Position numbers and translations under genes: made by a program
Shown here: piece after piece, positions 1 to 11,959 of the stretch
Layout of the letters: every line of letters starts with the position of its first letter
Position numbering within the stretch: the stretch's first letter is position 1
The notes under the pieces: generated by a model
What the model was told of the DNA's origin: nothing
Database searches by the model: none
What the model saw: only the letters and a program-made list of their open reading frames with translations
Source of the DNA: an uncultured Bacteroidales bacterium
GTDB taxonomy: Bacteria; Bacteroidota; Bacteroidia; Bacteroidales; UBA932
DNA length: 64,000 nt
Assembly: GCA_900321655.1 (NCBI GenBank)
Contig: ONWU01000002.1
Coordinates: forward strand, 1-64,000
Reading direction: 5' to 3'

Positions 1-1
1 T

Positions 2-1384
2 TCCATCGCCACCGGAGCCCTCAGCGAAGACCTCGTGGACGAGAAAGTTCGCCAGATCCTCCGCGTTCGCTACGCCATCAAGCCTGTGCCGGCCGATGTC
101 GCCAACACCGTGATGACCTCCCAGCCCGAAAGCCAGCAGATTGCCCGCGAGGTGGCGGAAAAGAGCATCGTCCTCCTCAAGAACGAAGGCAGCGTCCTTC
201 CTCTGAAGAAAGGCATCAAGACCATCGCCGTCATTGGCCAGAACGCCGTTCTCAAGACCCAGAGCGGCGGTATGGGTGCCGGCGTAAAGGCCCTCTACGA
301 GATTACCCCCCTGCAGGGCATCGAGACCCGCGCCGCCAAGGAAGGCATCCAGGTATGCTACGCTCCCGGATACAAGAACTTCCCGGGCCGCCGCTGGGGA
401 CCCGCTCCCGCTACGCCCAACCCGCTGGAGGCTGCCGCCATTGATGAGCCCGCCGATCCCGCAATGGTTGCCGAGGCCTGTGAGGCTGCCGCCAAGGCCG
501 ACGTCGTGATCTTCTTCGGCGGCACCAACAAGAGCATCGAGACCGAAGGCTCCGACCGCCAGAACATTGACCTCCCTTGCGGCCAGAACGAGCTGGTGAA
601 GGCCCTCAAGGCTGTGAACCCCAACCTCGTCACCGTGCTCATCTCCGGTGGTCCCACCGACCTCCGCGAGCTGGAGCCCGTCTCCCCTGCCATCGTTCAG
701 GGCTGGTGGAACGGCACCGAGGGCGGCACCGCTCTGGCCGAGGTCCTCTTTGGCGACATCGCCCCTTCCGGAAAGCTTCCTTTCACTTTCCCGGCCAAGC
801 TGGAAGACTCCCCTGCCTATGCCATGGGTAACTTCCCCGACAAGAACGCCGGTGGAGACCTCTTCTCCCTCCTGTACCGTCCCGACGTGATGAAGATGAG
901 CCGCGAAGAGCGCCAGAAGCTTATTGACTCCATGCCCAAGCCCGTTTCCAAGTACACCGAGCGTTTCTACGTAGGCTACCGCTGGTTCGACACCAAGAAT
1001 GTTAAGCCGATGTACGCTTTCGGCCACGGTCTCAGCTATGTAGAATTCGAATACGACGACCTCAAGGCCGTGGTGGGCAAGGACGCCGTCCAGGTTAGTT
1101 TCAAGCTGGAGAACGAGGGCGTCATGCCCGCCGACGAAGTGGTCCAGCTCTATGTGACCCGCGTTGATTCCAAGGTGGAATGGCCCGCCAAGGAACTCAA
1201 GGCCTTCCAGCGCGTAAGCCTGAGGGCCGGTGAGACCAAGGTGGTGAACCTGGAAATCCCCCTGAAGGAACTCCGTTACTGGAACGAGGCCACGAATGCC
1301 TGGGATCTCGAGCACGGCAAGCTCCAGCTCCTGCTGGGCTCCGCCTCCGACGACATCCGCGAAACCGCCGAAGTCACTATCTAA
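2..1384 (+). CDS. Glycoside hydrolase family 3 (beta-glucosidase/beta-xylosidase type), 3' part
   Basis: The frame is open from the window edge, so the N-terminal TIM barrel carrying the catalytic aspartate lies upstream and is not seen. What is visible is the end of the barrel (LVDEKVRQILRVRYA), the alpha/beta sandwich domain (SIVLLKNEG..LPL, IAVIGQNA, GGTNKSIETEGSDR, WWNGTEGGTALAEVLFGD) and a fibronectin-III-like tail (VSFKLENEG, ELKAFQRVSL, GSASDDIRE). This domain order is typical of periplasmic GH3 enzymes that release glucose or xylose from beta-linked oligosaccharides. It ends 4 bases before an alpha/beta-hydrolase lipoprotein gene and faces an esterase-rich Sus operon, so it probably finishes degradation of the same glycan. 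Substrate specificity cannot be read without the N-terminal half. Confidence 0.93.
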   Translation, partial: SIATGALSEDLVDEKVRQILRVRYAIKPVPADVANTVMTSQPESQQIAREVAEKSIVLLKNEGSVLPLKKGIKTIAVIGQNAVLKTQSGGMGAGVKALYEITPLQGIETRAAKEGIQVCYAPGYKNFPGRRWGPAPATPNPLEAAAIDEPADPAMVAEACEAAAKADVVIFFGGTNKSIETEGSDRQNIDLPCGQNELVKALKAVNPNLVTVLISGGPTDLRELEPVSPAIVQGWWNGTEGGTALAEVLFGDIAPSGKLPFTFPAKLEDSPAYAMGNFPDKNAGGDLFSLLYRPDVMKMSREERQKLIDSMPKPVSKYTERFYVGYRWFDTKNVKPMYAFGHGLSYVEFEYDDLKAVVGKDAVQVSFKLENEGVMPADEVVQLYVTRVDSKVEWPAKELKAFQRVSLRAGETKVVNLEIPLKELRYWNEATNAWDLEHGKLQLLLGSASDDIRETAEVTI

Positions 1385-1388
1385 ACCT

Positions 1389-2663
1389 ATGCATAAATCC
1401 TGTTTCCTTGGGGTCGCACTGTTTCTGACAGCCTGCGGCCCCAGGCCTTCCGCCCAGGTGGAGAAGGTCGAACTCTGCACTTCCGTGGGAGACTACGGAA
1501 TGCTGGTGAATGCCATCGAAATCACCGTCAGCAACCCCGCTTCCCTAAAGGGACTCACAGCGGCCGATTTCGACCTGGTGAACAATGTCCCCGGGTCTTT
1601 TGTAGACCCGGCTACCGGAAAAGCCCCCGAGGCCTATGAAGACGACTGCCTGGCGGTCTCCCGCAAGAAAAACGTGCTCCGCATCGAAGCGACGCCCTTT
1701 AACAAGGCCGGCAAGATGGAAGGCTTCTTCAAGCGCATCCCCTGGGAACTGCACTGTGCGGCAGATTCGGCCCTTAGCGTGACGCCCTCCCAGGTATCGG
1801 CCGAACACATTGCCGTCCTGGACGACTGCATCCATGGAGAATTCAGTTTTGGCGGCCTTACGCGCGAGTATATGCTGTACCTGCCCAAGGACGAGAATGG
1901 GAAGGTGCTGAAAAATGTGCCTCTCATGGTGTGGCAGATTGGCGGAGGCGAGTACGACAAAGACATGATGACGGTGGCCACTGCCAACCGCTGCCTGGTT
2001 TCCCTGGCCACGGAAGGCATTCCCTGTGCCGCCCTGGTCTTTGCCCTGGCCAACCCCAACTATTCCTACAGCGCCTCCCTCTATCCCGAGAAGATAGAAC
2101 TCATAGACCGCAACAACGCCCTCCAGATGGCATTCATAGACACCTTGATTGCCGAAGGCACCGTAGATGGTTCCCGGCTTTTCTGCGCCGGTGCCTCTTC
2201 CGGCGGTGGCTGCACGATGCGGTTCATGATGCAGTTCGCAGACCGCTTCAAGGCCGCCATCCCCTGCTGCGCCATGGACCCCATCGTCCCCATCCACAAG
2301 GTGGACGAAAAGTATCCCGGCCAGTTTACAGACGATGTGGAGAAGGTCTGGAAAGGCAACTGCGTATATAAATGGAATGGAACTGAGATGGTTTGGGGGC
2401 CGATGGACGTGCAGGCCTTTGTGAAACTCCCCATGTACTTTGTGCACGCCGCCACCGACAGAACCTGCAAAGTAGCCAGCACCTATGCCTACTCCGAAGC
2501 CCGGAAGCGTCTGGGCGCCGCCCAGGACAAGGTTCTCATCTACTCCGACGAGGATCTGGTAAGCTGGGGCGTGGCTCCCATGATGGCCCACTTCTCCTGG
2601 GTTCCCCTCCTGGATGACTACTCCGAGGGTTCACCCATGGATTGGATGATTTCGCAGTTTTAA
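1389..2663 (+). CDS. Alpha/beta-hydrolase lipoprotein (esterase/PHB-depolymerase-like)
   Basis: 424 residues. I chose the ATG at 1389 because it starts directly with a lipoprotein signal (FLTACG, Cys17), while the frame upstream of it overlaps the GH3 gene and reads as a shadow. Residues about 25-150 form a beta-rich N-terminal module; the hydrolase domain follows (LMVWQIGGGEYD, then FCAGASSGGG with the likely nucleophile Ser270 in G-x-S-x-G). A late AHFSW segment may hold the catalytic His. It resembles secreted esterases of the Esterase PHB/peptidase S9-like group that accompany glycoside hydrolases. It is probably co-transcribed with the GH3 gene. Exact ester substrate is unknown; carbohydrate esterase is an inference from context. 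Confidence 0.8.
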   Translation: MHKSCFLGVALFLTACGPRPSAQVEKVELCTSVGDYGMLVNAIEITVSNPASLKGLTAADFDLVNNVPGSFVDPATGKAPEAYEDDCLAVSRKKNVLRIEATPFNKAGKMEGFFKRIPWELHCAADSALSVTPSQVSAEHIAVLDDCIHGEFSFGGLTREYMLYLPKDENGKVLKNVPLMVWQIGGGEYDKDMMTVATANRCLVSLATEGIPCAALVFALANPNYSYSASLYPEKIELIDRNNALQMAFIDTLIAEGTVDGSRLFCAGASSGGGCTMRFMMQFADRFKAAIPCCAMDPIVPIHKVDEKYPGQFTDDVEKVWKGNCVYKWNGTEMVWGPMDVQAFVKLPMYFVHAATDRTCKVASTYAYSEARKRLGAAQDKVLIYSDEDLVSWGVAPMMAHFSWVPLLDDYSEGSPMDWMISQF

Positions 2664-2691
2664 CGTAGTCGATTGACTATCGGCCAAATAC

Positions 2692-2729
2692 AAATCAAGG
2701 GGTGCACTTCCAGGTGCACCCCTTGATTT
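2692..2729. terminator. Bidirectional terminator between convergent operons
   Basis: A perfect 16-base inverted repeat (2692-2707 and 2714-2729, arms starting AAATCAAGG and ending CCTTGATTT) with a 6-base loop lies between two convergent genes. A-rich and T-rich ends serve both strands. The stem core AAGGGGTGCAC reappears in the terminator at 50273-50300. Confidence 0.9.
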
Positions 2730-2748
2730 ATATATACCTATCTATCAG

Positions 2749-5101
<2,353 letters not shown>

Positions 5102-5115
5102 TCGTGTTTTATAGT

Positions 5116-5952
5116 TTACTTAAAGGATTCTCCTGCTTTTTGAAGGGCTTTGGGAAGACATTCCTGCCAGAAGTCCCAGTAGTGGATACCGTCGCGGGCA
5201 ATCCATTCGCAATGGGCCGCATCATTGATGGCATCACTCAGTTCCTTGGCATCGGCATTGCTCACAGTAGTATCCTGATTCCCCACCTCGATGGTAAAGT
5301 CGGGGTGCGGTTTGATACCCGCAAGTGCAGCCGCCTTTTCCTTCATCTGGTCTAGGGTAATGAACCAGCTCATACTGGTGGCCGGGCTCATAGCATAGGC
5401 GTAGGTGAACTTCTGCGGATAGCTCAAGGCGTAATAGAGAGTGCCAAAGCCGCCCATGGAAAGGCCGGCGATGGCCCGCTTGCCATTACACTTGAAGGCT
5501 TTCTCCACGGAAGGCATCAGCTCCTGATGGAAATACTTCTCATAAGCCTGATTGTTGCCGATATAGAAATCGGACAGGCCATTGGGCATGATGATGACCA
5601 TGGGAACGCCTCCTTCCTTCACATACTTCTTGGCAATCTCACGGGCATTCCCCTTTTCCACCCAGTAACGGTCCAGGTGGCTCTGGTCTCCGCTTTCATA
5701 GCCGTGCAGAAGATACAGGAAAGGATACTCCTTGTTCTCATCATAGCCGCCGGGCAGCCAGACGGAATAAGTCATTTTCTGTCCTTTGTACTGGCTCTGA
5801 ATGGTCAAATCCTGATACAGTTTGTCTTCCTTGCCCAGCAGGTCGACGATATCGACCGGCTTGTCATCGGAAGCAGCCGGCTTGTTACAGGCACTGGGAA
5901 CAAAACATCCCAGTGCCAGTGTAACATAAAGCCAAAAACGGAATTGCTTCAT
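5116..5952 (-). CDS. Esterase D-like lipoprotein without E-set domain, copy 3
   Basis: 278 residues with a lipoprotein signal (VPSAC then NKP). Unlike the two downstream esterases it has no N-terminal E-set module: the hydrolase domain begins within about 45 residues of the lipid anchor (YSVWLPGGYDENKEYPFLYLLHGYE). Ser165 sits in GLSMGG and an HYWDFWQ segment near the end supplies the likely His. The family covers feruloyl and acetyl esterases and S-formylglutathione hydrolase-like enzymes. A lipid anchor suggests it works at a membrane surface, perhaps outside the cell, before the soluble esterases. It follows the duplicated-module lipoprotein gene by 5 bases. Confidence 0.85.
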   Translation of the reverse strand: MKQFRFWLYVTLALGCFVPSACNKPAASDDKPVDIVDLLGKEDKLYQDLTIQSQYKGQKMTYSVWLPGGYDENKEYPFLYLLHGYESGDQSHLDRYWVEKGNAREIAKKYVKEGGVPMVIIMPNGLSDFYIGNNQAYEKYFHQELMPSVEKAFKCNGKRAIAGLSMGGFGTLYYALSYPQKFTYAYAMSPATSMSWFITLDQMKEKAAALAGIKPHPDFTIEVGNQDTTVSNADAKELSDAINDAAHCEWIARDGIHYWDFWQECLPKALQKAGESFK

Positions 5953-5957
5953 ATCGT

Positions 5958-7199
5958 TTAGAATTTAACCAGGTAGGTAAAGCCGTTTCCGCAGAAGGAA
6001 TAGAGCTTTTCGCCGGCCTTCACAACGGTAACCAATTCACCGGCGTTGATATCTACGCGGACGCCGTCCTTCATATAGTAGGAACCGCCGGAGATACCCC
6101 AATCCGGGATGTTATAACCATTGGCAATGATCAGGGACTCGCCCAGCATCTCTGCAAATTCCTTGCACACATAAGTGCCGGTAATATCGGCATCGACTTC
6201 CGTATACAGTTCGAAGGTGCCAGCGGGTGCGTCGTCCTCGGTAACAGTGACCAGGTGCTTATTCTTACCTGCTTCCGTGGTGGAAACGGCATCGGCACCG
6301 GCAGTACCGAATACGACGCCTTCACCCATCTCCGAGCCGGCGACCACGATGTCCGTACCGGCCACATTGAACACATAGGATTTGTCCGTGAGAGGAGCGA
6401 TCACCACGATCTGACCGGCAGCGATGTCCACGCGGGCACCGTCCTTCATGAAGTAGGAGCCACCGGAAATGCCCCAGTCGGGGATGTTGTATCCGTTAGC
6501 GATGATACCGGCCTCACCCAGCATCTCTGCAAACTCCTTGCACACATAAGTACCGGCAATGGACGTTGCATCGACTTCGGTGTAAATCTCGAAGGTGCCG
6601 GAAGGATTGCCGTCACCGTCGGTGAGGGTGAACAGGTGCTTCTTCATACCGGCATCGGTATCCGTAACCGTTTCCGTGAGGGCATTTTCCACCACAATAT
6701 CACCAATGATGGGATCCGGATAGAAGGCCAGTTTGCCACTCCACTTGAAGGTGACAGGGGCAGCCGATGCATCGTCCAGGAAGAGGACGCCCTTGATGGT
6801 GTACACATCATCCAGGCTGTAGGTCTTCTTCTCCGTATCGACCGCTTCGCGAAGGACGGTGATCTGTCCGGATTTGGACTTGAGTCCGTTCACGGTAGTC
6901 TTGGCGGCGATAAAATGCTTGCCGGGCTGAGCGACGGCTTCCATAGCCTCCGAATAGATATTCTCCGTAAGATAATACTTGTTGCCCAGGAAGGCAATAT
7001 GGATAGTAGAGGAGCCGCTCTTGAGATCTACATCGATCGCGCGTCCGGTCTCCGCCTTCACGCTGGTAGCGCTGACAGAGGTGATATCGTTCACCTGGGT
7101 TGCCACAGGGAACTTGCCGCTGAGGGGCGCCAACTTCTCCTGCTGGCAGGATACCAGGCCCAGAAGGGCTGCAAAAGAGACTAATAATATCTTTTTCAT
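5958..7199 (-). CDS. Duplicated-module lipoprotein in the SusE/F position, function unknown
   Basis: 413 residues with a lipoprotein signal (GLVSC, Cys18). I do not recognise a named family. Residues about 20-175 are beta-rich. Two tandem copies of a roughly 110-residue module follow (about 176-282 and 304-411), each with GTYVCKEFAEMLGE and NGYNIPDWGISGGSY and then a MKDG.RVDI segment; the copies are nearly identical in these cores. In Bacteroidetes Sus operons the gene after susD often encodes a surface glycan-binding lipoprotein (SusE/SusF or SGBP), and that is my inference here from place, anchor and modular build. It lies 20 bases after susD and 5 bases before an esterase gene. Confidence 0.7.
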   Translation of the reverse strand: MKKILLVSFAALLGLVSCQQEKLAPLSGKFPVATQVNDITSVSATSVKAETGRAIDVDLKSGSSTIHIAFLGNKYYLTENIYSEAMEAVAQPGKHFIAAKTTVNGLKSKSGQITVLREAVDTEKKTYSLDDVYTIKGVLFLDDASAAPVTFKWSGKLAFYPDPIIGDIVVENALTETVTDTDAGMKKHLFTLTDGDGNPSGTFEIYTEVDATSIAGTYVCKEFAEMLGEAGIIANGYNIPDWGISGGSYFMKDGARVDIAAGQIVVIAPLTDKSYVFNVAGTDIVVAGSEMGEGVVFGTAGADAVSTTEAGKNKHLVTVTEDDAPAGTFELYTEVDADITGTYVCKEFAEMLGESLIIANGYNIPDWGISGGSYYMKDGVRVDINAGELVTVVKAGEKLYSFCGNGFTYLVKF

Positions 7200-7219
7200 T
7201 TTATTCTGTCCTTAAATAA

Positions 7220-8785
7220 TCAATAACCAGGATTCTGCTGGATAGCCTTATTCAGCGAGGTCTCCGTGAACGGATAAGGAAGGTGCTCATGCTTGCCCAC
7301 CTTGAAGCCGTAAACACTGCGACCGGTAGAAACATACTTGACGGTACCGTTGGGTTCCATCGTAGGATAGACCTTGCCCTTTTCCTTGAGAAGCTCGGCA
7401 GCGTCGCCCCAGCGGAGCAGGTCCTGGAAACGGACACCTTCGCCGCACAGTTCCAGACGCTTCTCCATCTTGATGGTTTCCATGGTAAGACCGTTGAGGG
7501 CAGGCAGCTGGGCGCGGGTGCGGACCCGGTTGACATACGGGAGAGCCAGCTCGGGATGTCCGGCCTTGAAGTTGGCTTCGGCAGCCAGCAGGAGCACCTC
7601 GGAGAAGCGCATCCACAGGGGGTTCTTCCAGTTGAGCATGGACATGAAGCCCACCTCATCGGGCATATAACGTCCCTTCCAGGTGTACAGGCCGGTAGAA
7701 AGCGTGAGCATATTCCACTGAACACCCATAGCCTTCAGTTCGTCATAGGTCTTGATGGTTTCTTTGCGGCGATAGCTGTCAGGGCCCTCGTAAGAGATGA
7801 AAGCATTCAGCAGATCCTCCGTGGGGACTTTGAAGCCCCATCCACCGGCAGCCACAGACTCGGGAATGGTCATTTCACTACCGGAAGAGCGGTAACCGAC
7901 CATGGCGGAATAGAAGTCGAAGTTATCTCCCTGGTTGTCCAGGTCGTTGATACGGATGCTTTCAAACAGGCTTTCGCAGTTCAGGGCATAGGCCATATGG
8001 CGCATGTCTCCGTAAGGGCCATCCTTCCAGAGGTCATACAGCTGACTGTCGATCACTTTTTTGAGCATATCGGCCGACTTCTGATAATAGGAGTCATCCT
8101 TCAGGGCCCAGGCCATCCACAGATAGGCCTTGCCCAGGAGAGCCTGGCCATATTCCAGAGTAACACGCCAGACCGTATTGTCGTTGAGGGAGGACTTTCT
8201 GGCCAGGTCACCGGAATTGACGGCAAAGGTCAGGTCATCCTCGACCAACTTCCACAAATCCTCCGTGGAGCCGTTAGGCTGCTGATACTCGGAAGGGTCC
8301 AGTTCGTGGTCCACGATGGGCGGGTTGCCCCACAGGGTGATGAGCTCGAAATAAGCCCAGCCACGGAACAGGTGAGCTTCTGCGACAGCGCGGGCAGCGA
8401 CAGCGCTCTGATTGGGGTCGATATTGCCCAGAATAACGTTGGCGTGATAGATCAGGTGATAATAACCTTCGAAGGAGCTCTGGATCTGGCCGGTCTCAGA
8501 GTTGAAAGCGAACTCTCCCAGGGCATCCATATCCACGTTGTCACCGTGGGCGGCACCGCCGGAGAAATAGTCGTCCGTCAGGCAGTGCTTCACCAACATA
8601 ACATTGTAATACCATCCACGGACATCCAGGTACATGGCCACAACGGCCGATTCCACCTCTTCATCCGTCTTATAGTAAGTAGTATTATCGATAACAGCCT
8701 TTCTGGGAATGTCCAGAAGCTTGTTGCAGGAAGAGAATGCCACAACGGCAGTCAAAAAGGCAATCAGAATATACTTAGTTTTCAT
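7220..8785 (-). CDS. susD: SusD/RagB-family glycan-binding lipoprotein
   Basis: 521 residues with lipobox SSCNKLLD, the usual start of SusD proteins. The N-terminal segment (TYYKTDEEVESAVVAMYLDV) and the TPR-containing middle (AEAHLFRGWAYFELITLWGNPPIV) are hallmark SusD features, and the C-terminal half ends with the typical FQDLLRWGDA and an extended tail. SusD caps the SusC barrel on the cell surface and captures oligosaccharides. The gene is 12 bases downstream of susC, giving the standard susCD order. Nothing in the sequence identifies the sugar bound. Confidence 0.97.
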   Translation of the reverse strand: MKTKYILIAFLTAVVAFSSCNKLLDIPRKAVIDNTTYYKTDEEVESAVVAMYLDVRGWYYNVMLVKHCLTDDYFSGGAAHGDNVDMDALGEFAFNSETGQIQSSFEGYYHLIYHANVILGNIDPNQSAVAARAVAEAHLFRGWAYFELITLWGNPPIVDHELDPSEYQQPNGSTEDLWKLVEDDLTFAVNSGDLARKSSLNDNTVWRVTLEYGQALLGKAYLWMAWALKDDSYYQKSADMLKKVIDSQLYDLWKDGPYGDMRHMAYALNCESLFESIRINDLDNQGDNFDFYSAMVGYRSSGSEMTIPESVAAGGWGFKVPTEDLLNAFISYEGPDSYRRKETIKTYDELKAMGVQWNMLTLSTGLYTWKGRYMPDEVGFMSMLNWKNPLWMRFSEVLLLAAEANFKAGHPELALPYVNRVRTRAQLPALNGLTMETIKMEKRLELCGEGVRFQDLLRWGDAAELLKEKGKVYPTMEPNGTVKYVSTGRSVYGFKVGKHEHLPYPFTETSLNKAIQQNPGY

Positions 8786-8797
8786 AGGGCATTCACA

Positions 8798-11700
8798 TTA
8801 GAAAGTGATATTAACACCAAAGACCATCTTACGGGAAGTAGGATAGTTACCCTTGTCCACACCCATGCTGGAGCCTACGCCCACAATCTCGGGATCGAAT
8901 CCGGGATACTTGGTAAAGGTGAACCAGTCATCCAGGGAAGCATAGATGCGAAGATTATCCACAAAGATCTTCTTGAGAAGCTTCTTGGGGAAGTTGTATC
9001 CCAACTGGATCTGCTTGATCTTCAAATAGCTACCATCATACACAACGCCGCTGGAGGTGAGGAACTTGGCGAAGTTGGCGGCACCGGCAGCCGGAACGGT
9101 TGCGTTGGTGTGGTCCGGAGTCCAGCGATCCTTGGTGAGGACCGTCAGACGGTTGGAGGTATAGTCGATATTGTTCAGGGCGTTCATAATCTGATGGCCG
9201 GAAGCGCCGGCGATGAACATCAGGAAATCAATTCCCTTCCAGCCTGCATTGAGGGTGAGACCATAGTTCATGGTAGGGATACCGGAACCCAGGTGACGCT
9301 TGTCGGAATCGGCCGGGTCCGTCGTGGTGCCCGAAAGCTGGTAACCGGTCACTTTTCCTTCTGCATCCTGAATGGGCTCATAATGGTTGAAGAGGGCTTC
9401 ACCGGTGGCGACATCCACACCGGCGTACTCATAGCCGTACAGGTGCCAGGCCGGATAACCCTTTTCGAAACGGGTGATGGTACCGTAGTTACGGACCCCC
9501 GTACCGGACAGACCATCCTTCAGGGACGGGTGCAGGTAGGTTACACGGTTCTTCAGGGTGGAGAAGTTGCCAGCGACGCTGTAGAAGAAATCTCCCACCT
9601 GGTCTTTCCAGCGGACTTCCAGTTCGATACCCTGGTTGTCGATGTTACCGGCGTTCATGGGAGAAGCGCCGACACCCACGATGGTGGAGGTAGTGACACC
9701 CGTCACGATGAGGTCCTTGGTGCGCTTGTCAAACCAGTCGAAGTTCACGGACAGACGGTCGCGCAGGAAGCGCAGATCCAGACCTACGTTGAACTGCTCG
9801 GAGGTTTCCCACTTCAGTTCCTGGTTTCCGGCTACGGAAGGGCCGTAGGCGATGATGTACTGCCAGGAGCCATCGGCATTCTGGATACCGGTAGGATACT
9901 GGCCCAGGCTGACGATATCATTGGAGTAGGAATAATTGCCCAGACCGGCGATGGAGCCATTCTGGCCCCAGCTCAGACGGAGCTTGGCGAAGTTTACGGC
10001 TTTCTTCAGGGGAGAGAAGAAGTTCTCCTCGGAGAAGGTCCAACCGGCCGATACGGACGGGAAATAACCCCAGCGCATGGGCTTGGGAAGGACGGAAAGG
10101 TCGGCCGCGTCAGCACGGAAGGTAGCCTGGACATTGTAACGGTTCAGATAGCTCCATCCCAGACGGCCGAAGTAGGAATACTTGCGGGAGAAATTCTCCT
10201 GGCCACCGCCTACGGACTTGGTAGCGGTAGGAGTAGCCTGGCTGATGTAGTAGAACAGGGGGTCATCCCTCTTGATACCGAAGTCGATCACGCCACCCGT
10301 ATCGGAACCGCTGACACCGGCACTGGTGCTGTAGCTGCGGTTCTGGGAGTAAGAGATACCGGCCATGGCACTCACGTTGTGCTTGCCAAACTGGTGCATC
10401 CAGTTCACGAAGTTTTCCCACTGATAATAGATATTGTTGCCGGAATTGGCATTCACGGACATATAGTACTGCTTAGCATAGCCTTCATTGTAGTAGTAGT
10501 CGTGGCTGTAGCCATAGCTGTCATAGGAACCGAAGCGGTAGCCCAGGCGGGAGGTAAAGGTGAGTTCCGGGATGGGGCGGAAGTTAACAGCGGTGGAACC
10601 GTTGATATTGAAGCCCTTGGAGATGGAATAGGAACGGTCACGCTGTACGAAGGGATGCACATTCTCGGAGAGGTTGAACTGGGAGATGCCGTAGTAACCG
10701 TTTTCGTTACCCAGCAGCACCTTACCCTGGGCCAGATAGTCACGCATGAAATCCGGCAAGTTGGCCTCCGTATAGTAGACTGGAGTCATCGGGTCCAGCT
10801 GCAGGGCAGCCAGCACGGCGGAGCCGTAGTCGGAGCCCTCGGAGACATTGCGGGACTTGTAGTACTCCACCTGGTTGTTGGTCTGGACTTCCAGCCAGCT
10901 CTTGAACTTCCAGGATCCGTTCACCATACCGGTCACACGGTTGTACACATCGGCGTCACCCTTGAACATACCGTTGTTGTCCAGGTAGGAACCGGAGATG
11001 TACAGGTTTCCACGGTCGTTACCGGCGCTGAAAGTAAGGTTGTGGTGATGCATAAGGGAGTTTTCATAGGACTCCTTCAGCCAGTCCGTATTGGTTACCT
11101 GATCCCACTTGGTGTAGGCGTCGTTGATGGAGATGGAGCCCTTTTCCATATAGTACTGGATAAACTCCTCGGAGTTCATCACCTGAGGGGTCTTGCCCAG
11201 TCTCTGGGAGGAAAGCTGGTAGCTGTAGCTGATCTTGCCGTCACCCTTACCCCGGCGGGTGGTAATGAGAACCACACCGTTACCGGCCTGGGCGCCGTAG
11301 ATAGCGGCAGAGGCGCCGTCCTTCAGCACTTCCATGGACTCGATATCGTTGGGGTCGATACCGGCGATGGAGGTGGCGATACGGCCATCCACCACATACA
11401 GCGGATTGGCGTCATTGTTGGAGGAAATACCGCGGATACGGATGGCCGGAGTGGCACCCGGAGCGGCGGAGGAGGCAAAAGCCTGCACACCGGCCGTCTT
11501 ACCACCCAGAGCCTGCTCGGGGCTCACGATGGTACGGTTCTGGATGTCTTCGGACTTCACCTGGGAGATGGCGCCCGTCACATCGGATTTCTTCTGCACA
11601 CCGTAACCCACCACGACGGTTTCTTCAATCATCTGGGTGTCGGTAAGCATCTTGATGGTTACCGTTTCGGTCTTGGAGGCCACGAATTCCTGGGTCACAT

Positions 11701-11941
11701 AACCCACGGAAGAGAATTCAATGACGGCTCCGGCCGGAACCGTAATGGTAAAGTTACCATCGACATCGGTGACGGTACCGTTGGTGGTGCCCTTCTGGAC
11801 AACACCGGCGGCAATCATCGGCTCGTTCTGGTCATCGGTAACCACACCGGAGATCGTCACCTTCTGCTGGGCAGCGAGGGACAATCCCACAAGGAGAGAC
11901 AGCGCAAGGGCCGTCAGCTTCCTGAACAGAGATTTTCTCAT
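8798..11941 (-). CDS. susC: SusC/RagA TonB-dependent outer-membrane glycan transporter
   Basis: 1047 residues with a Sec signal (SLAAQ). Carboxypeptidase-regulatory-like domain at about 30-110 (VSGVVTDDQNEPMIAAGV), TonB-box-like TVVVGYG, plug domain with GKTAGVQAF, IRGISSNN and YVVDGR, and a beta-barrel ending in a terminal Phe (VFGVNITF). This is a full-length SusC, which forms the 22-strand outer-membrane barrel imported through by TonB energy and lidded by the neighbouring SusD. It begins 18 bases after the carboxylesterase gene stop, so the whole PUL from 13423 to 2749 is likely one operon. Confidence 0.98.
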   Translation of the reverse strand: MRKSLFRKLTALALSLLVGLSLAAQQKVTISGVVTDDQNEPMIAAGVVQKGTTNGTVTDVDGNFTITVPAGAVIEFSSVGYVTQEFVASKTETVTIKMLTDTQMIEETVVVGYGVQKKSDVTGAISQVKSEDIQNRTIVSPEQALGGKTAGVQAFASSAAPGATPAIRIRGISSNNDANPLYVVDGRIATSIAGIDPNDIESMEVLKDGASAAIYGAQAGNGVVLITTRRGKGDGKISYSYQLSSQRLGKTPQVMNSEEFIQYYMEKGSISINDAYTKWDQVTNTDWLKESYENSLMHHHNLTFSAGNDRGNLYISGSYLDNNGMFKGDADVYNRVTGMVNGSWKFKSWLEVQTNNQVEYYKSRNVSEGSDYGSAVLAALQLDPMTPVYYTEANLPDFMRDYLAQGKVLLGNENGYYGISQFNLSENVHPFVQRDRSYSISKGFNINGSTAVNFRPIPELTFTSRLGYRFGSYDSYGYSHDYYYNEGYAKQYYMSVNANSGNNIYYQWENFVNWMHQFGKHNVSAMAGISYSQNRSYSTSAGVSGSDTGGVIDFGIKRDDPLFYYISQATPTATKSVGGGQENFSRKYSYFGRLGWSYLNRYNVQATFRADAADLSVLPKPMRWGYFPSVSAGWTFSEENFFSPLKKAVNFAKLRLSWGQNGSIAGLGNYSYSNDIVSLGQYPTGIQNADGSWQYIIAYGPSVAGNQELKWETSEQFNVGLDLRFLRDRLSVNFDWFDKRTKDLIVTGVTTSTIVGVGASPMNAGNIDNQGIELEVRWKDQVGDFFYSVAGNFSTLKNRVTYLHPSLKDGLSGTGVRNYGTITRFEKGYPAWHLYGYEYAGVDVATGEALFNHYEPIQDAEGKVTGYQLSGTTTDPADSDKRHLGSGIPTMNYGLTLNAGWKGIDFLMFIAGASGHQIMNALNNIDYTSNRLTVLTKDRWTPDHTNATVPAAGAANFAKFLTSSGVVYDGSYLKIKQIQLGYNFPKKLLKKIFVDNLRIYASLDDWFTFTKYPGFDPEIVGVGSSMGVDKGNYPTSRKMVFGVNITF

Positions 11942-11959
11942 GCGATCAGTTTTAAATGG

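Noticed and set aside
1296..1388. Upstream extension of the alpha/beta-hydrolase gene
   Set aside because: It lies inside the GH3 gene and would bury the lipoprotein signal that starts at 1389.
5990..6650. Repeats resembling a CRISPR array or tandem DNA repeat
   Set aside because: Only two copies of about 375 bases, in frame, coding for duplicated protein modules.
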